Source: Flavobacteriales bacterium
Lineage (GTDB): Bacteria > Bacteroidota > Bacteroidia > Flavobacteriales > Flavobacteriaceae
NCBI GenBank assembly: GCA_027024205.1
Contig: JALVST010000134.1
Location: 1 to 64,000 of the forward strand
Direction: 5' to 3'
Length of the DNA stretch: 64,000 nt
The notes under the pieces were generated by a model. The model saw nothing but the letters and a program-made list of their open reading frames with translations, had not been told where the DNA came from and ran no database searches. Below, piece by piece: positions 9,896-19,249 of this stretch. The number at the start of each line of letters is the position of its first letter. The stretch's first letter is position 1. A program made the translations under genes and the position numbers.

Positions 9896-10948
9896 ATGAA
9901 AAAAAGTTTATTCAAATCACAATGTCCCGCACCAAAATTCGATTTTGACATCATTACTTTGGCACATGGTAGTGGTGGTAAATTGACAAACCAATTATTA
10001 GAAACCGGGGTATTAGATTTACTCAAAAACGATATTCTCGATAAACATCACGACGGTGCATTTTTGGAACTGGATGGAAAAATAGCTTTTTCCACGGACA
10101 GCTTTGTCATATCTCCTATTGAATTTCCCGGCGGAGACATTGGTGAGTTAGCTGTTAATGGTACGGTTAATGACGTAGCTATGTGTGGTGCTATACCACA
10201 ATACTTATCATTGAGTTTTATCATTGAAGAAGGTTTACCTATCAGTAAATTTTGGGATATTATCGTCTCAATAAAATATGCTGCTGAAAAATCAGGTGTT
10301 AAAATTGTAACCGGTGATACCAAAGTGGTGGATAAAGGAAAAGGGGATCAAATTTTTATCAACACAACAGGTATAGGCAAATTGCATTCGAAAGCTCAAA
10401 TAGATATGAACCGAATCAAAGCAGGAGACAAAATTATCGTCAGCAACAGCATTGCTACGCATGGTATTGCTATTTTATCCGTCAGAGAAGGCTTACAATT
10501 TGAAACACAAATAGAAAGTGACACAACTAACCTCAATCATTTAACCAATGAATTATTGGATAAATTCGGTGATAAAATTCATCTGTTCCGTGACCCGACA
10601 CGAGGTGGCGTTGCAGCTACTTTGAATGAAATAGCAACTGAAATTGATAAAGGTATTGTTTTGCAAGATGAAAAAATTCCTGTTTTATCGCAAGTAAAAG
10701 CAGCATGTGAGATACTAGGACTAGATCCCCTATATACTGCCAATGAAGGCGTATTTATGAGTTTTGTAGATTCAAAAATCGCAGATGAAGTTGTTCAAAT
10801 ATTACAGCAATATCCCGAATCAAAACATGCCTCAATTATAGGAGAAGTATATGATGAACCAAAAGGCAAAGTATTAATAACCAATCCTATGGGCGGTAAA
10901 CGAGTGGTACACATGCCTATCGGGGAACAATTGCCACGGATATGTTAG
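9896..10948 (+). CDS. hypE: Carbamoyl dehydratase HypE
   Basis: LAHGSGGKLTNQLL; TDSFVISPIEFPGGDIGELAVNGTVNDVAMCGA; C-terminal LPRIC. Confidence 0.97.
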   Translation: MKKSLFKSQCPAPKFDFDIITLAHGSGGKLTNQLLETGVLDLLKNDILDKHHDGAFLELDGKIAFSTDSFVISPIEFPGGDIGELAVNGTVNDVAMCGAIPQYLSLSFIIEEGLPISKFWDIIVSIKYAAEKSGVKIVTGDTKVVDKGKGDQIFINTTGIGKLHSKAQIDMNRIKAGDKIIVSNSIATHGIAILSVREGLQFETQIESDTTNLNHLTNELLDKFGDKIHLFRDPTRGGVAATLNEIATEIDKGIVLQDEKIPVLSQVKAACEILGLDPLYTANEGVFMSFVDSKIADEVVQILQQYPESKHASIIGEVYDEPKGKVLITNPMGGKRVVHMPIGEQLPRIC

Positions 10949-10987
10949 TGATAAGTAGCAAGTAACATGTAGAAAGTCGATTGAGAA

Positions 10988-11196
10988 TGAGGAATGAGGA
11001 AAAAGAATCAAGTTATAAAAAATCCTCAATTCCTCAATTTATGAAACGATAATAAGTTATGAAGTAAAAAACAAACATCAAAGAATGTGATATGCTATGA
11101 ACCGGCGCTTCGGTACAATTTTGCTCGTTTCCTCGCAAAATCACTCAGCGAACTACTTTTCAAATCATCAATTTATCAATTGCAATGACGGAAATA
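10988..11196. repeat. Right arm of the long inverted repeat
   Basis: Reverse complement of 1-209. Confidence 0.95.
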
Positions 11197-11307
11197 CGGT
11201 ATGATATAATAAACAATCATCAAAGAACAAAACATTCTTTAAACCGAACTTTCAACTCAGGGCACTGAGCTTGTCGAAGTGTAACTTTTAACTTTCAACT
11301 CAAATTC

Positions 11308-11988
11308 ATGAAACTACCACTAATCATCGGATTTATAGCAGCACTTGTTCATGTTTTGACCGGACCGGATCATTTGGCAGCAGTTACACCATTGGTTTTA
11401 GAAAAAAAATCAAAATCATGGAAAATTGGTTTGGGTTGGGGGCTGGGACATGTATTAGGTATGTTACTAATCGGCCTGTTATTTTACTTTTTTAAAAATC
11501 AAATACCGGTAGAAACCATTTCCGAAAACAGCGAAAAATTTGTCGGTTTTATGTTAATAGGTATCGGCGTATGGGCATTGTACAGAATGCAACAAAGTAA
11601 GAAAAAACTGGCTTACCCACATACACATATACATGAAAACAATACTTACACACATATTCACAAAACCACCGGAGCACATCAACATCCAGAGATTAAAAAA
11701 CACAATGCAGTTTTATCATTTTTTATCGGTATTATCCACGGATTTGCCGGTATTTCACATTTTATCTTGATGTTACCTGTTTTGGGCTATAAATCCACTA
11801 CCGATTCCATTCAATATATGATTGGATTTGCATTCGGTATCATCAGTGCGATGATAATTTACGCTTTGATAATTGATAAAATTTCATATTCAACACAAAC
11901 CTCTCACAATAAAAAGATTATTTGGTTGCAATACATTGGGGCATTATTTGCCTTTGCAATTGGAATTTACTGGATATTTGCTAATTAA
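11308..11988 (+). CDS. UreH/HupE-like nickel-type permease (TauE/SafE-related) with His-rich cytosolic loop
   Basis: HVLTGPDHLAAVTPL; GWGLGHVLGMLL; HTHIHENNTYTHIHKTTGAHQH loop; GIIHGFAGISHF; next to hyp genes. Confidence 0.8.
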   Translation: MKLPLIIGFIAALVHVLTGPDHLAAVTPLVLEKKSKSWKIGLGWGLGHVLGMLLIGLLFYFFKNQIPVETISENSEKFVGFMLIGIGVWALYRMQQSKKKLAYPHTHIHENNTYTHIHKTTGAHQHPEIKKHNAVLSFFIGIIHGFAGISHFILMLPVLGYKSTTDSIQYMIGFAFGIISAMIIYALIIDKISYSTQTSHNKKIIWLQYIGALFAFAIGIYWIFAN

Positions 11989-12077
11989 AATAAATTTTTA
12001 ATTCAAATTCTCCAATCATGCCGTTATGTCCTTCAAAATTTGTAATATAAGTTACTACTATTTAAAATTATTCTAAA

Positions 12078-12085
12078 TAAATTTG
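12078..12085 (+). promoter_or_regulatory. Bacteroidota -7-like element TAAATTTG upstream of the NifX-like gene
   Basis: TAnnTTTG consensus about 54 bp 5' of the ATG. Confidence 0.4.
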
Positions 12086-12138
12086 TACAAAAATTCTACG
12101 AAACGACATAACAGTTTTAACCAAAAAATGAAAGAATT

Positions 12139-12543
12139 ATGCTCATTGCTATTGCTACAAATGACAGGAAAACCATAGCGAAACGAACCGGCAGAGCTGC
12201 CGAATTTGCTTTTTTTGAAGTAATTGGCAACGAAATAACCGGTGTGCGTTACGAAAAAAACAATCACAAACACTACGACCACGACAGAAGTGAAGGCAAT
12301 CACAGGAAAGGACGATACGGTCGCGGATTAGGACATGGTCACAGACACCACCATCACCACGAAGGTGCACACTCTCACAATGAAGTGGTTGAACAACTCA
12401 AAAACGTAGATATGTTTTTGGTGCGTGCCGTAGGTAAGCACATGCGAAGCGACCTCGAACGTGGCAATATCCCCTTCAAACTGGTCAAAGACGAAAACCT
12501 CACGGATATCGTCAAAGATTATATCAAAAGTTTAATTGGTTAA
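12139..12543 (+). CDS. NifX/NafY-fold (dinitrogenase Fe-Mo cofactor biosynthesis-like) protein with a large His-rich insertion
   Basis: MLIAIATNDRKTIAKRTGRAAEFAFFEV; insertion NNHKHYDHDRSEGNH...GHGHRHHHHHEGAHSH. Confidence 0.7.
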   Translation: MLIAIATNDRKTIAKRTGRAAEFAFFEVIGNEITGVRYEKNNHKHYDHDRSEGNHRKGRYGRGLGHGHRHHHHHEGAHSHNEVVEQLKNVDMFLVRAVGKHMRSDLERGNIPFKLVKDENLTDIVKDYIKSLIG

Positions 12544-12801
12544 TCGGTTATTTGATAATACCGGTTATTTGATTTTGTTGTCATTTCTGATTTTCAATTT
12601 TTCAGACGTTGCAGCCAAATTAGACGTTGCAATGCAACGTGTTTACATTATCAATTCTCAATTTTCCATCCCGCTCAATGAGACGGGATGTCACTTCGTT
12701 CCATTTTCAATTAAGACGTTGTGTGCAACGTCTCTACATTCGCACTTTCCACTAGGCACTTTCCACTCAGATGCACGTCCGTGCGTCCCTACTTTCAACT
12801 T

Positions 12802-14604
12802 TCAACTTTTAACTCGTTCTCCCATCAACATCGCATCAATAGCCTTTGTAGCCATATATCCGTCGGCAATGGCCGAAATGGCATCATTACGTCCGATCAC
12901 AACGGCATCACCACCGGCAAACAATTTAGGTATTGACGTTTGTCTGTTGTCGTCCACCACAATTTTATTTTTTTGCATTTCCAATTTGGCTAAAATATGT
13001 TCCGGCAATAAGCTGTAATCGGCTTTTTGTCCGATAGCGGCAATCACGGCATCACATTCGATAATGGTTTCACTGCCTTCAATAGGTTTCGGACGCGGAC
13101 GTCCACCGCCTTCCGAAATCATTTCGGCTTTGACGTATTCCAAACCTTTAACTTTACCGTTTTCATCTTTAATCACACGGGTAGGAATGGTTTGCAGCAT
13201 TATATGAACACCTTCGGCTTCCGCACCTTCAATTTCTTCCAAATCAGCCGGCATATCTTGAATACGGCGTCTGTAAGATTGATACACTTCGGCTCCCAAA
13301 CGGCGTGATACTCGCGAACAGTCAATTGACACATCACCACCACCGACGACAACAACCCGTTTGCCTATATCAACTTTCTCACCGGAATTGACTTTTCTAA
13401 GAAAATCAATAGCAGACCATACCCCGTCGGCCTCTTCCCCTTCAATACCCAAGCTCCAAGCATCTTGCAAGCCGATGGCCATAAAAATCGCATCATTATT
13501 GTTGTATATTTCATCAAAGGAAATATCTTTTCCCACTCTGGTATTAAAGAGGATTTTTACGCCTACCTTTTTCATATAATCCACCTGTTTTTGAACGCTT
13601 TCATACGGCAAACGGTATTTCGGAATACCATACATAATCATTCCACCCGGCTCGCTACTGGCTTCATATACCGTTACGTTATAACCGCGTAACGCCAAGT
13701 AATAAGCCGCCGTTAAACCACCCGGTCCTGCCCCGATAATACCTACTTTATATTGATTCGGTTCTCTAATTTCTGGATTGACAATTTCAGCAATCATATC
13801 AGCATTTTCAGCCCGTTCCGTTGCATAGCGTTTAAGCCAACGAATGGCAATGGCTTCTCCCCTAACCTGCAACGCACAAACATCTTCGCAACGGCGGGTG
13901 CAGACTTTACCACACATTTCGGGTAAGTCGTTGTTGTCGTAAATGATTTTAATTGCCGCTTCGTCATCACCTTTGGCAATCGCATTGATATATTCGGGAA
14001 TGTGCATATGCACCGGACAGTTTTCGGTACACAAGCCACAACTGATACAACGGCTGGCTTCTATGCGTGCTTCTTCTTCATTATAACCCAAAAATACTTC
14101 GGCAAAAGATTTTATCCGTTCTTCCGGATCGAGCTCACGCATCGGCACGCGATCAAAGACGTTGAGTGACGTATCCAAGCCGGCTGTAAAACTCAACTTT
14201 TCTTTTCCTTCCGGATTATCTTTACCCGGCACCATCAAAAAATCAAACGGGTCGGGACTGACTTTGATAAAATCTTGCGTCATATTCAACGACCCCGACG
14301 GACAAACATCCACGCATAAGGCACAGTAGCAACAACGACCATAATCAATCTGTGGCCGTAAACCACTATCACCCGGTTGTCCCTCAATGTCTGCCAACGC
14401 AACCATATCAATAGCTTCATTCATACAAATTGTCGCACAGTTGGCACAGCCGATACATTGTTCCAAATCATTGTAATGAAATCCCCTGTAACGCGGTGAA
14501 ATATCCTTTTGCTCATCAGGAAAATTTATTGTATGGGGCTGTTTTCCTATCTGTTTCAGCGCTGTCATTGGGGTTAATATGCCTTTCAAATCTATTAAAC
14601 TCAT
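12802..14604 (-). CDS. NuoI/MbxN-like 2x[4Fe-4S] domain fused to a GltD/NfnB-type FAD NAD(P)H oxidoreductase
   Basis: CIGCANCATICMNEAI; CCYCALCVDVCPSGSL; CISCGLCTENCPVH; MCGKVCTRRCEDVCAL; GIIGAGPGGLTAAYYL; VVVGGGDVSIDCSR. Confidence 0.93.
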   Translation of the reverse strand: MSLIDLKGILTPMTALKQIGKQPHTINFPDEQKDISPRYRGFHYNDLEQCIGCANCATICMNEAIDMVALADIEGQPGDSGLRPQIDYGRCCYCALCVDVCPSGSLNMTQDFIKVSPDPFDFLMVPGKDNPEGKEKLSFTAGLDTSLNVFDRVPMRELDPEERIKSFAEVFLGYNEEEARIEASRCISCGLCTENCPVHMHIPEYINAIAKGDDEAAIKIIYDNNDLPEMCGKVCTRRCEDVCALQVRGEAIAIRWLKRYATERAENADMIAEIVNPEIREPNQYKVGIIGAGPGGLTAAYYLALRGYNVTVYEASSEPGGMIMYGIPKYRLPYESVQKQVDYMKKVGVKILFNTRVGKDISFDEIYNNNDAIFMAIGLQDAWSLGIEGEEADGVWSAIDFLRKVNSGEKVDIGKRVVVVGGGDVSIDCSRVSRRLGAEVYQSYRRRIQDMPADLEEIEGAEAEGVHIMLQTIPTRVIKDENGKVKGLEYVKAEMISEGGGRPRPKPIEGSETIIECDAVIAAIGQKADYSLLPEHILAKLEMQKNKIVVDDNRQTSIPKLFAGGDAVVIGRNDAISAIADGYMATKAIDAMLMGERVKS

Positions 14605-14789
14605 TGTCTATATTTTTTAGTGAGAAGTGCCGAGTGGAAAGTAGAAAGTGCGAACTTTACGGTTCTTAATTAACTTCCGCTTTCATTTGACGCTTCTGCT
14701 TCTATTCTTATTTCAAGTGCGAAGTGCCGAGTGGAAAGGGGAAAGTGCGTTTCTATCCGCACTTGGCACTTTACCGCTTTCCACTATAA

Positions 14790-15126
14790 TTACTTCTTCA
14801 TTTTACTAATTAATCCTGATAACAATTTAGAGATTTCAACGGTTTGTTTATACAATCTATCAAAATCTTCATCATTTATTTTATTCAAATCTTTGCCCAA
14901 ATACAACATTGACCTGACTTCTCCTACGGAACCTTTGGCAACAAACAAAAAATATCTGAATTCATTATTCGTTTTTCTTTCAAAACCTTCTGCAATATTG
15001 TTCATCACCGATACCGCAGCACTTAGAATTTGATCTCTAAACCTAAAATCTTTCGAACTATTGAACAATTTATAAATGTCATGATTTCTGCCACGAAATA
15101 ATATCTTCAAATCGCGATATTGCCAT
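14790..15126 (-). pseudogene. Frameshifted four-helix-bundle (23S rRNA IVS, S23-family) protein
   Basis: An upstream ATG frame encodes MAISRFEDIISWQKS then stops; another frame continues DIYKLFNSSKDFRFRDQILSAAVSVMNNIAEGFERKTNNEF. Confidence 0.8.
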
Positions 15127-15312
15127 ATTCTATTTTTTATAATTTTCTATCATTTTTTAGACGTTTTAACAAAACGTCTCTACACAATTTACCTATTTCC
15201 AATTTCACAGACGCACGTCGGTGCGTCTCTACATATTCACCTTCCGCACTAAACCACTTTCCACTAGGCACTAGGCACTTTTTCGCTTTCCACTTCGCAC
15301 TTTCCACTAACA

Positions 15313-16416
15313 CTACCTCTCGATTTCGGGCGGACAAACCCCCAACGAATTCAAAATAAACGACACATCGGCAATATTCTGTCCGGGTAATATCTTCTCT
15401 AATACACTGACACCATGTGTATAAGCGGCACCTTTCAAATGCACACGTCTGGGTTTGCTGCTTCCGTCACTAACTACATAAAATCCGATTTCACCACGTA
15501 CACTTTCAGTTTTTATCCAAGCTTCGCCTGTGGGAACTGTCCATTTCATAGGGTTTGGAATACGGTTATAATAACTGCCACTCGGCATTTTATCCAATGC
15601 CTGTCTGATGATTCTTATTGACTGCTTGATTTCGTCGCGACGCACAAGTGCTCTTGCCCATACATCACCTCCTTCGTAAGTAGGAACTTCAAAATCCAAA
15701 TCGGCATAGGCTTCATATGGTTCATCTATCCGGACATCGTGTTTAATACCCGTTCCACGTAAAGGCGGCCCTACAACCCCCCATTCGATAGCTTTATCTT
15801 TCGGTATAATTCCAACACCTTGTGCCCGTTTTTGGAAAATTGCATTCTCAAACAACAATTTATTGTAATCTTCCAACCGCTTTTCGAGATAATCCATTGT
15901 TTTATAAGTTTTATCTATCCAACCGGTGGGCAAATCACGACGCACACCACCAGGCCACATATACATATGATAAATACGGGCTCCGGTCAAATCTTCAAAC
16001 AAATCCAGAATATAATTTCTATCCCCGACACTCCATTGTCCCAAAGTGTATAAACCGCTAGAACCGGATTGTCCGCCATACCACAACAAAAAGGATTGAA
16101 TACGCGCCAATTCTGCCACGATAGTTCTAATATATTTAGCACGCGGTGGCACTTCACGCCCTTCAATTTGCTCGACGGCACGGGCATAAGTTAATTCCAT
16201 TGGATCAGGCTCAGGCACACAGAAACGACACAAAAGCGTAAAGGATTGCAACCAATTACGTCTTTCAATCAGTTTTTCAAAAGCCCGGTGCAAATATCCA
16301 ACATGTGTTTCGGCTTGTGTAACTACATCGCCTTTGACTTTGAGCTTTATCATCATATTCCCGGTAATCCCCGGATGCTGCGGTCCTAAATATAAGGTGG
16401 TTTCTTTTTCTATCAT
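15313..16416 (-). CDS. NuoD/MbxL-like catalytic-type large subunit of a complex I / group-4-hydrogenase-related complex
   Basis: LYLGPQHPGITGNMMIKLKVKGD; HVGYLHRAFEKLIERRNW; LLCRFCVPEPDP; WARALVRRDEIKQSI; C-terminal LGVCPPEIER. Confidence 0.92.
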   Translation of the reverse strand: MIEKETTLYLGPQHPGITGNMMIKLKVKGDVVTQAETHVGYLHRAFEKLIERRNWLQSFTLLCRFCVPEPDPMELTYARAVEQIEGREVPPRAKYIRTIVAELARIQSFLLWYGGQSGSSGLYTLGQWSVGDRNYILDLFEDLTGARIYHMYMWPGGVRRDLPTGWIDKTYKTMDYLEKRLEDYNKLLFENAIFQKRAQGVGIIPKDKAIEWGVVGPPLRGTGIKHDVRIDEPYEAYADLDFEVPTYEGGDVWARALVRRDEIKQSIRIIRQALDKMPSGSYYNRIPNPMKWTVPTGEAWIKTESVRGEIGFYVVSDGSSKPRRVHLKGAAYTHGVSVLEKILPGQNIADVSFILNSLGVCPPEIER

Positions 16417-16568
16417 TCGGTTAACTGGTTATTTGGTTATTTGATTTCAGATTTTCAGACGTTGCCTGAAACGTCTCTACTTGTTACTTGATACTTGGTA
16501 CTAATCCGCACTTTCAACTCAGGTCACTGAGCTTGTCGAAGTGTAACTTTTTACTTTCAACTTTCAAC

Positions 16569-17126
16569 TCAATCACGTGAATATTTTTTTGCAAAATCAG
16601 GTAACTCTTCTCCACTTCGTTTCATTATTTCCAGACGCACATTTCTAGCATTTTCTCTTCCCGGACGTGTTTCATAGGTTTCTTGTGCATATCTTTTCGT
16701 ATCAAAATCACGGCGCATGGGCGGCATTTCTTGCCAATCTTCCAAAATAAATTCTCTGTCACCGACCAAACCAGGAAATTCTATCCCAAACATTTCACGC
16801 ATTTCCCTTTCATAAGTATTGGCTTGATCCCAAATCGTATCGATATTTTCCATTACTGGATTTTCCCTGTCGATAAACGTATGCACCAATACAGTTTGTT
16901 TTTGTTCAGGATGCCAAACTATGTAAACCAACTCAAATTTATTATCTTCAATCCAATCGACACAAGAGATATGATTGAGATGTATAAAACCCATTTGTGC
17001 TTTCAAATACAGCAAAATACTTGACACTATATCCTTATCCGCTACTACCTTTATCCGTAGCGGGCTTTTTACTTGCCCCTTAATTTTAAAAACTTTATTG
17101 AGCTGATTTAATATGTTTTCTTGCAT
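16569..17126 (-). CDS. NuoC/MbxK-like subunit
   Basis: YEREMREMFGIEFPGL; DWQEMPPMRRDFDT; between NuoB- and NuoD-like genes. Confidence 0.9.
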   Translation of the reverse strand: MQENILNQLNKVFKIKGQVKSPLRIKVVADKDIVSSILLYLKAQMGFIHLNHISCVDWIEDNKFELVYIVWHPEQKQTVLVHTFIDRENPVMENIDTIWDQANTYEREMREMFGIEFPGLVGDREFILEDWQEMPPMRRDFDTKRYAQETYETRPGRENARNVRLEIMKRSGEELPDFAKKYSRD

Positions 17127-17320
17127 TTCTTTTTTGGTTATCTGGTTAATCGGTTATCTGGTTATTTGTTTTTGTTTGTCATTTCGAACGTTCTACTTGC
17201 CATTTCAAACGTAGTGAGAAATCTATTTCTCTATTTTAAATTCATTTTCTCTTTCAACAGAGACGAATTGCATTCGTCTCTACGCACTTTCAACTTTCAA
17301 CTAATTGGTAATGCTCCGCA

Positions 17321-17974
17321 TTACCAATTATACTCATCAGGAAAATTCCAATTTTTTATCACTTTTTGCTGGTTGGCACGATACCAATCCAAATTATCAC
17401 GATAGCATTTACCGCCACCGGCATTGCCATTTTGTATCAATTCCTGTAATTTTATAAAACCTCTGATAACACTTTCGGGACGCGGCATACATCCTGCAAT
17501 GTACACATCAACAGGTAAATAGCGGTCAAGTGCTTTGATTGTATTGTAACTGTCAAAATACATACCACCGTTAATGGTACAAGACCCGAAAGCCATCACA
17601 TATTTAGGATCTTGCATTTGCTCATACACGCGTATCACCCGTTTTAAAGTTTTGGTGGACAGGTAACCGGTAATCAACAAGACATCCGCTTGTCTTGGTG
17701 TTGCCGCTCCACGGATACCAAAACGTTCGGCATCGTAACGGGAAGTCATTGTCGCCGGAATTTCAATTGCCCCACAACCGGTTCCGTAAGCTAATACAAA
17801 CAATGAATGTTTCCTTGCAAAATTCAATATATATTGAACTATTTTTTGGGTTTCCTTGTCATTTACCCGTCCTGCCGAGGTACATCGCGGCGCAAAATCA
17901 ATTTGTGCTTGTCTGATTTCCTCTTCTGTCGGAATCCCGATGGTTTTGATATGTTTATCCGGATTATTTGTCAT
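17321..17974 (-). CDS. NuoB/MbxJ-like small subunit
   Basis: YGTGCGAIEIPATMTSRYDAERFGI; RQADVLLITG; MAFGSCTINGGMY; VYIAGCMPRPE. Confidence 0.93.
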   Translation of the reverse strand: MTNNPDKHIKTIGIPTEEEIRQAQIDFAPRCTSAGRVNDKETQKIVQYILNFARKHSLFVLAYGTGCGAIEIPATMTSRYDAERFGIRGAATPRQADVLLITGYLSTKTLKRVIRVYEQMQDPKYVMAFGSCTINGGMYFDSYNTIKALDRYLPVDVYIAGCMPRPESVIRGFIKLQELIQNGNAGGGKCYRDNLDWYRANQQKVIKNWNFPDEYNW

Positions 17975-18273
17975 TTTATTTTTGGTTATCTGGTTAACTG
18001 GTTATTTGAGATGCCTTCCCGGCTTTCGTCGGGACAGGCTGTCGTTTCTTCGTCACTCTGTAGGAATGACAACCGCTGTCATTTCAAACGTTCTACCTGT
18101 CATTTCGAACGTAGTGAGAAATCTATTTCTCTATTTTAATTCATTCTCTCTTTCCACAGAGACGAATAAAATTCTTTTCTAAACGCTTGGCACTTATCAC
18201 TTTATCACTTTCCTTATTTAAGTCTTTCGCTCTTGTCACTAATTAATACTTTCCATATCACACATAATCCTTT

Positions 18274-19227
18274 TTATTGTATTGGATGAAATACTGCCCA
18301 CAAAATCGCAACAATTCCCAAAATTGAAGGCCATTTCCAAAAAAAACGAATCGCTTGTTCTGTTCTGAATCTCGGACTGACCAAACCGATGAATACAGGG
18401 ATCATATAAAACAAAAACGTTTTAAGCAACAGTTCGCCCAATCCAGCCAATATTCCCCAGACGCCCTGCAAGTCCGTATTACCTGCGCCACCCAAAAAGA
18501 TATCGACAAACAAGACCAATTTGATAAAGGCAAACACGGCACCACCACTCATCATTGTTCCCAAGTATTTTCCACCGAATTCCGATACCGGTCCCGATGC
18601 CAATTCCGCCGGTGCTCCAACGATATCAAAAGGCGAATATCTGAACATACCCAAAGATGACAGCAAAGCCGCCAAAAATGCAAAAGGATTATCCATAATA
18701 ATCCATCTACCGGTTTCATGTTGATATTGCATCAAGTCTTGTAAAGAAGTTGTGTGAAATTGTATCATAATCGCCACTAACGACAAAACAAACGGAATCT
18801 CATATCCCACCATCATGGCCAATCCACGGGTCACTCCTATTGCAGAATTGGGATTTCCGGATTGTCCGGCTCCTATGGCCATCCCCAAAGAACCGAATAC
18901 CATCATATAAAGGATGAAAATCAAATCACCTTTAAAGGTCAGATTATCAAACCATAATCCGTTGTGCAAAATAGGGATAAACATCAAAACGGTCATTGAC
19001 GCTATGATTATCCACATTGGCGCTATATGTCCCATAAAACCGTGGGCAATATTGGTTTCTTTGGCTTGGAGTTTCAATAAATCTAAAAAATTTTGATAAA
19101 CCGGTGGTCCTACCCGGTTTTGAACACGTGCTGTAATCTTCCGGCGTAAACCACCGTAAAACATCCCGACCGTAAAAGCCAAGATTGCCGTCAAAAATGC
19201 TCCTAATATTTTGATTGTTAATATCAT
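18274..19227 (-). CDS. NuoH/MbxM-like membrane subunit
   Basis: RRKITARVQNRVGPPVYQNFLDLLKL; FDIVGAPAELASGPVSEFGGKY; RFRTEQAIRFFW. Confidence 0.95.
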   Translation of the reverse strand: MILTIKILGAFLTAILAFTVGMFYGGLRRKITARVQNRVGPPVYQNFLDLLKLQAKETNIAHGFMGHIAPMWIIIASMTVLMFIPILHNGLWFDNLTFKGDLIFILYMMVFGSLGMAIGAGQSGNPNSAIGVTRGLAMMVGYEIPFVLSLVAIMIQFHTTSLQDLMQYQHETGRWIIMDNPFAFLAALLSSLGMFRYSPFDIVGAPAELASGPVSEFGGKYLGTMMSGGAVFAFIKLVLFVDIFLGGAGNTDLQGVWGILAGLGELLLKTFLFYMIPVFIGLVSPRFRTEQAIRFFWKWPSILGIVAILWAVFHPIQ

Positions 19228-19249
19228 TTTTGGTTGTTTGGTTAATCGG

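Noticed and set aside
1-11196. Classical IS/composite transposon interpretation of the 209-bp inverted repeats
   Set aside because: No transposase or recombinase ORF in or between the arms and no evident target duplication; kept only as a cassette/inversion hypothesis.
12536-13018. 160-aa plus-strand ORF
   Set aside because: Composed of intergenic repeats plus the antisense of the ferredoxin-GltD gene; composition not coding-like.
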